DNA of 64,000 nt. Source: Bombus terrestris. Lineage: Eukaryota; Arthropoda; Insecta; Hymenoptera; Apidae. This document shows, piece by piece, positions 62,301 through 64,000 of this stretch; the first letter of the stretch is position 1; the number at the start of each line of letters is the position of its first letter. The position numbers were made by a program, and so were the translations under genes. Location: the NCBI RefSeq assembly GCF_910591885.1, contig NC_063275.1, forward strand, positions 16,542,501 to 16,606,500. Direction: 5' to 3'. The notes below the pieces were generated by a model. It was not told the origin of the DNA. It saw only the letters and a program-made list of their open reading frames with translations, and ran no database searches.

Positions 62301-64000
62301 TCCCGACACGTTGCACGCGTATGAATACATAAGGGAAAGGTTTATACTCGCGAGTGGCGATCGAGAATTCGACTAGCGAAGTTGAAATGCTAGGAGTTGA
62401 AAGTTTGAAGAACGACCAGATTTTAGGATTTGTTTTAATAGGTTCTTTAATACGTATCGTTTTTCTTTCTTGTTGCACTAATTTAGTGCACGATATATTT
62501 TATCATTTATGAAACGAGCATCGATGAATCGCAAACACTTCACTTAATTTAAGTAACTCTACTTCAGAGCCTGAAATTTAGACGTCTATATCCAAGAACC
62601 AGAAACACATCGCTGTTGCAACAATATTGGCAGAGAGCGTGCGCGTACGATTTCTACGAAGCATATCGTAGGCTGGAGGGCGAGGGACGTGTAGAACGAG
62701 ATCGCGAACAATTGTTCTCGCACGATACACGTCTTCGATATTGTCTCTCGGGCTGGCAATTCGCTCGATGTCGATATTTTCGCCAGTAGCCTTCCTATTT
62801 ACGGTTTAGCGCGGCAAATTGGCATACGTTCGAGCGCCGCGTAATTGAATCGCGCCGCGCTTTCCGCGCTCGCCACGAATAAAAATTAATCGATTGACAT
62901 TTATTTCCACGAGCCCTCTCGAACGATAATAACACGAAAATATCACAGCGCTGTTGCAGAATAGAATTACATCGCCCAAAAATGGAGGCGTCGCTGTCCG
63001 GACGGCAAATCGATGGAATCTCGTATTTTGTCCGGATAATGGAATCATTTAGGCAACCAACCGAGAAACAGCCACCAGGTACGTTAGCACCGATGTTAAC
63101 GAGCCACAGGATGTACCACATTCGAATATCGTAGCTACTCTAATCGATTCGCTTTTTCGTAGCGAAAGCACGATTCTTTCTTGGAAGAACAAAAAGTCGT
63201 TTGAATTATATAGAGAAATATAGGACTAAACTTGGATTTTTAACGTGCTGTGGCATCAAGAAATGCATTTTTAGCAACTAGTCACCCTTCTCTTCGCTCC
63301 AAAAATAAAAAATTGTTAAAATAACTGCAATTATTTTGTGTCCTTACTTATTTAGAGAGAAATTTAAGTTATAATTATCCTTCTCGTTGATTTATTCAAT
63401 ATAGATATCATACTTGTTTCTAGTGCCCTTATTCCCTTCTAGACGATACGAAATTAGAAGTGAAATAAAATCATTAAATAATTCCGAATTGAAATATACC
63501 TCGTCCCTCGCTTAAACAGAGCATTCAAACGAAGTAACGTAACAAAGTTATCTTTCAAAGATTTCTACACTTCAATTCTGCAGCTACAACGATCCCTTCA
63601 ATTCACGCGAATTAAATCATCGATATATACATATATATGTCCTCTTACTTTCCAATTCATGAGACCTTTCATGAAACTTCCATACGTTCTTATCAACCCA
63701 CCATGCAATATTACAAATACATTAGCATGCCGACATCCGACTCTCGAAACTTGGTTGCTCTTAAATACGTAATCGAAACACAAGCACGATATACTCGTTC
63801 GGAAATAATTGAACGATCTCGACGCGTGGAGCAAGGGTAACTGGCTCGAGCGGGATTAGGTTGGCTCGTTCCCGTGTCACGGGTCCGGAGAAGAGCGACT
63901 CGGTGGCGCGAGTTAAGGGATGAGGGCGGCCCTCGAGGAGGATGCCCAGGGGATGCACGAGACATTTGTCAACGAGACGAGCGGTGAGTGGACCGGACCT

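Larger units (their letters stand above)
57431..64000. other. non-coding stretch to the right end
   Basis: No gene is supported. A purine-rich strand occurs at 57430-57520, a TG/TA tract at 57932-57976, CTT-rich sequence at about 58215-58245, a TA run at 59355-59371 and AT-rich patches at 61100-61290 and 63170-63640. The 170-codon plus frame at 60550-61062 has no recognisable domain. A TATCACAG (the mir-2 family seed) at 62941 lacks a precursor hairpin. Confidence 0.5.

Noticed and set aside
62941..62950. mir-2 family seed (TATCACAG)
   Set aside because: The following bases do not match the mature microRNA and the upstream sequence cannot form a precursor stem.

Overview
The window looks like nuclear DNA of an insect, most likely a hymenopteran (bee, ant or wasp). 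The basis is compositional: moderate GC, very frequent CpG (tcg, cga and cgcg everywhere), many short GA/TC microsatellites, no operon-like ORF packing and no bacterial ribosome-binding or terminator structure. The order is an inference. No conserved protein, rRNA or tRNA could be recognised to confirm it.

No protein-coding gene can be supported. The longest open frames (about 185-201 codons) encode Arg/Ser-rich, domain-free translations that usually overlap equally open frames on the other strand, as expected from CpG-rich non-coding DNA. The window therefore reads as a long intergenic region or the inside of one or more very large introns. Short coding exons lacking a start codon could still be hidden in it.

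Layout. 0-12 kb: unique sequence with a GA/TC microsatellite pair near the left end and several small inverted repeats. 12.1-12.65 kb: an AT-rich block. 12.65-14.8 kb: a GC-richer block with three CTCF-like motifs, one matching the whole degenerate consensus. 15.1-15.75 kb: a diverged ~110-bp element present twice, 510 bp apart, whose first copy can fold into a hairpin and is followed by a TATA-like sequence. 17-21.6 kb: long pyrimidine/purine microsatellites, a GTC trinucleotide array and another CTCF-like site. 23.6-23.95 kb: a weak candidate for a TATA promoter plus first coding exon. 26.9-27.4 kb: two G-quadruplex motifs on opposite strands and a perfect CRE palindrome. 31.2 kb: two adjacent stem-loops. 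33.3 kb: a 26-bp minisatellite. 41.3-41.45 kb: a structured segment ending in an AAT/poly(A) tail, best explained as the 3' end of a truncated non-LTR retroelement. 44.2-44.5 and 51.8-52.0 kb: strand-asymmetric purine tracts. 45.35 kb: a 40-nt compound hairpin. 52.2-53.0 kb: a GC-rich island open in several frames. 54.0 kb: a GAC trinucleotide array. 57.9 kb: a TG/TA-rich tract. The rest shows nothing recognisable.

No gene system acting together can be described. The most useful leads are the duplicated hairpin element at 15 kb, the G-quadruplex pair at 27 kb, the CTCF-like cluster at 12.7-14.2 kb, the retroelement tail at 41.4 kb and the compound hairpin at 45.35 kb. All coordinates and motif matches were read by eye.
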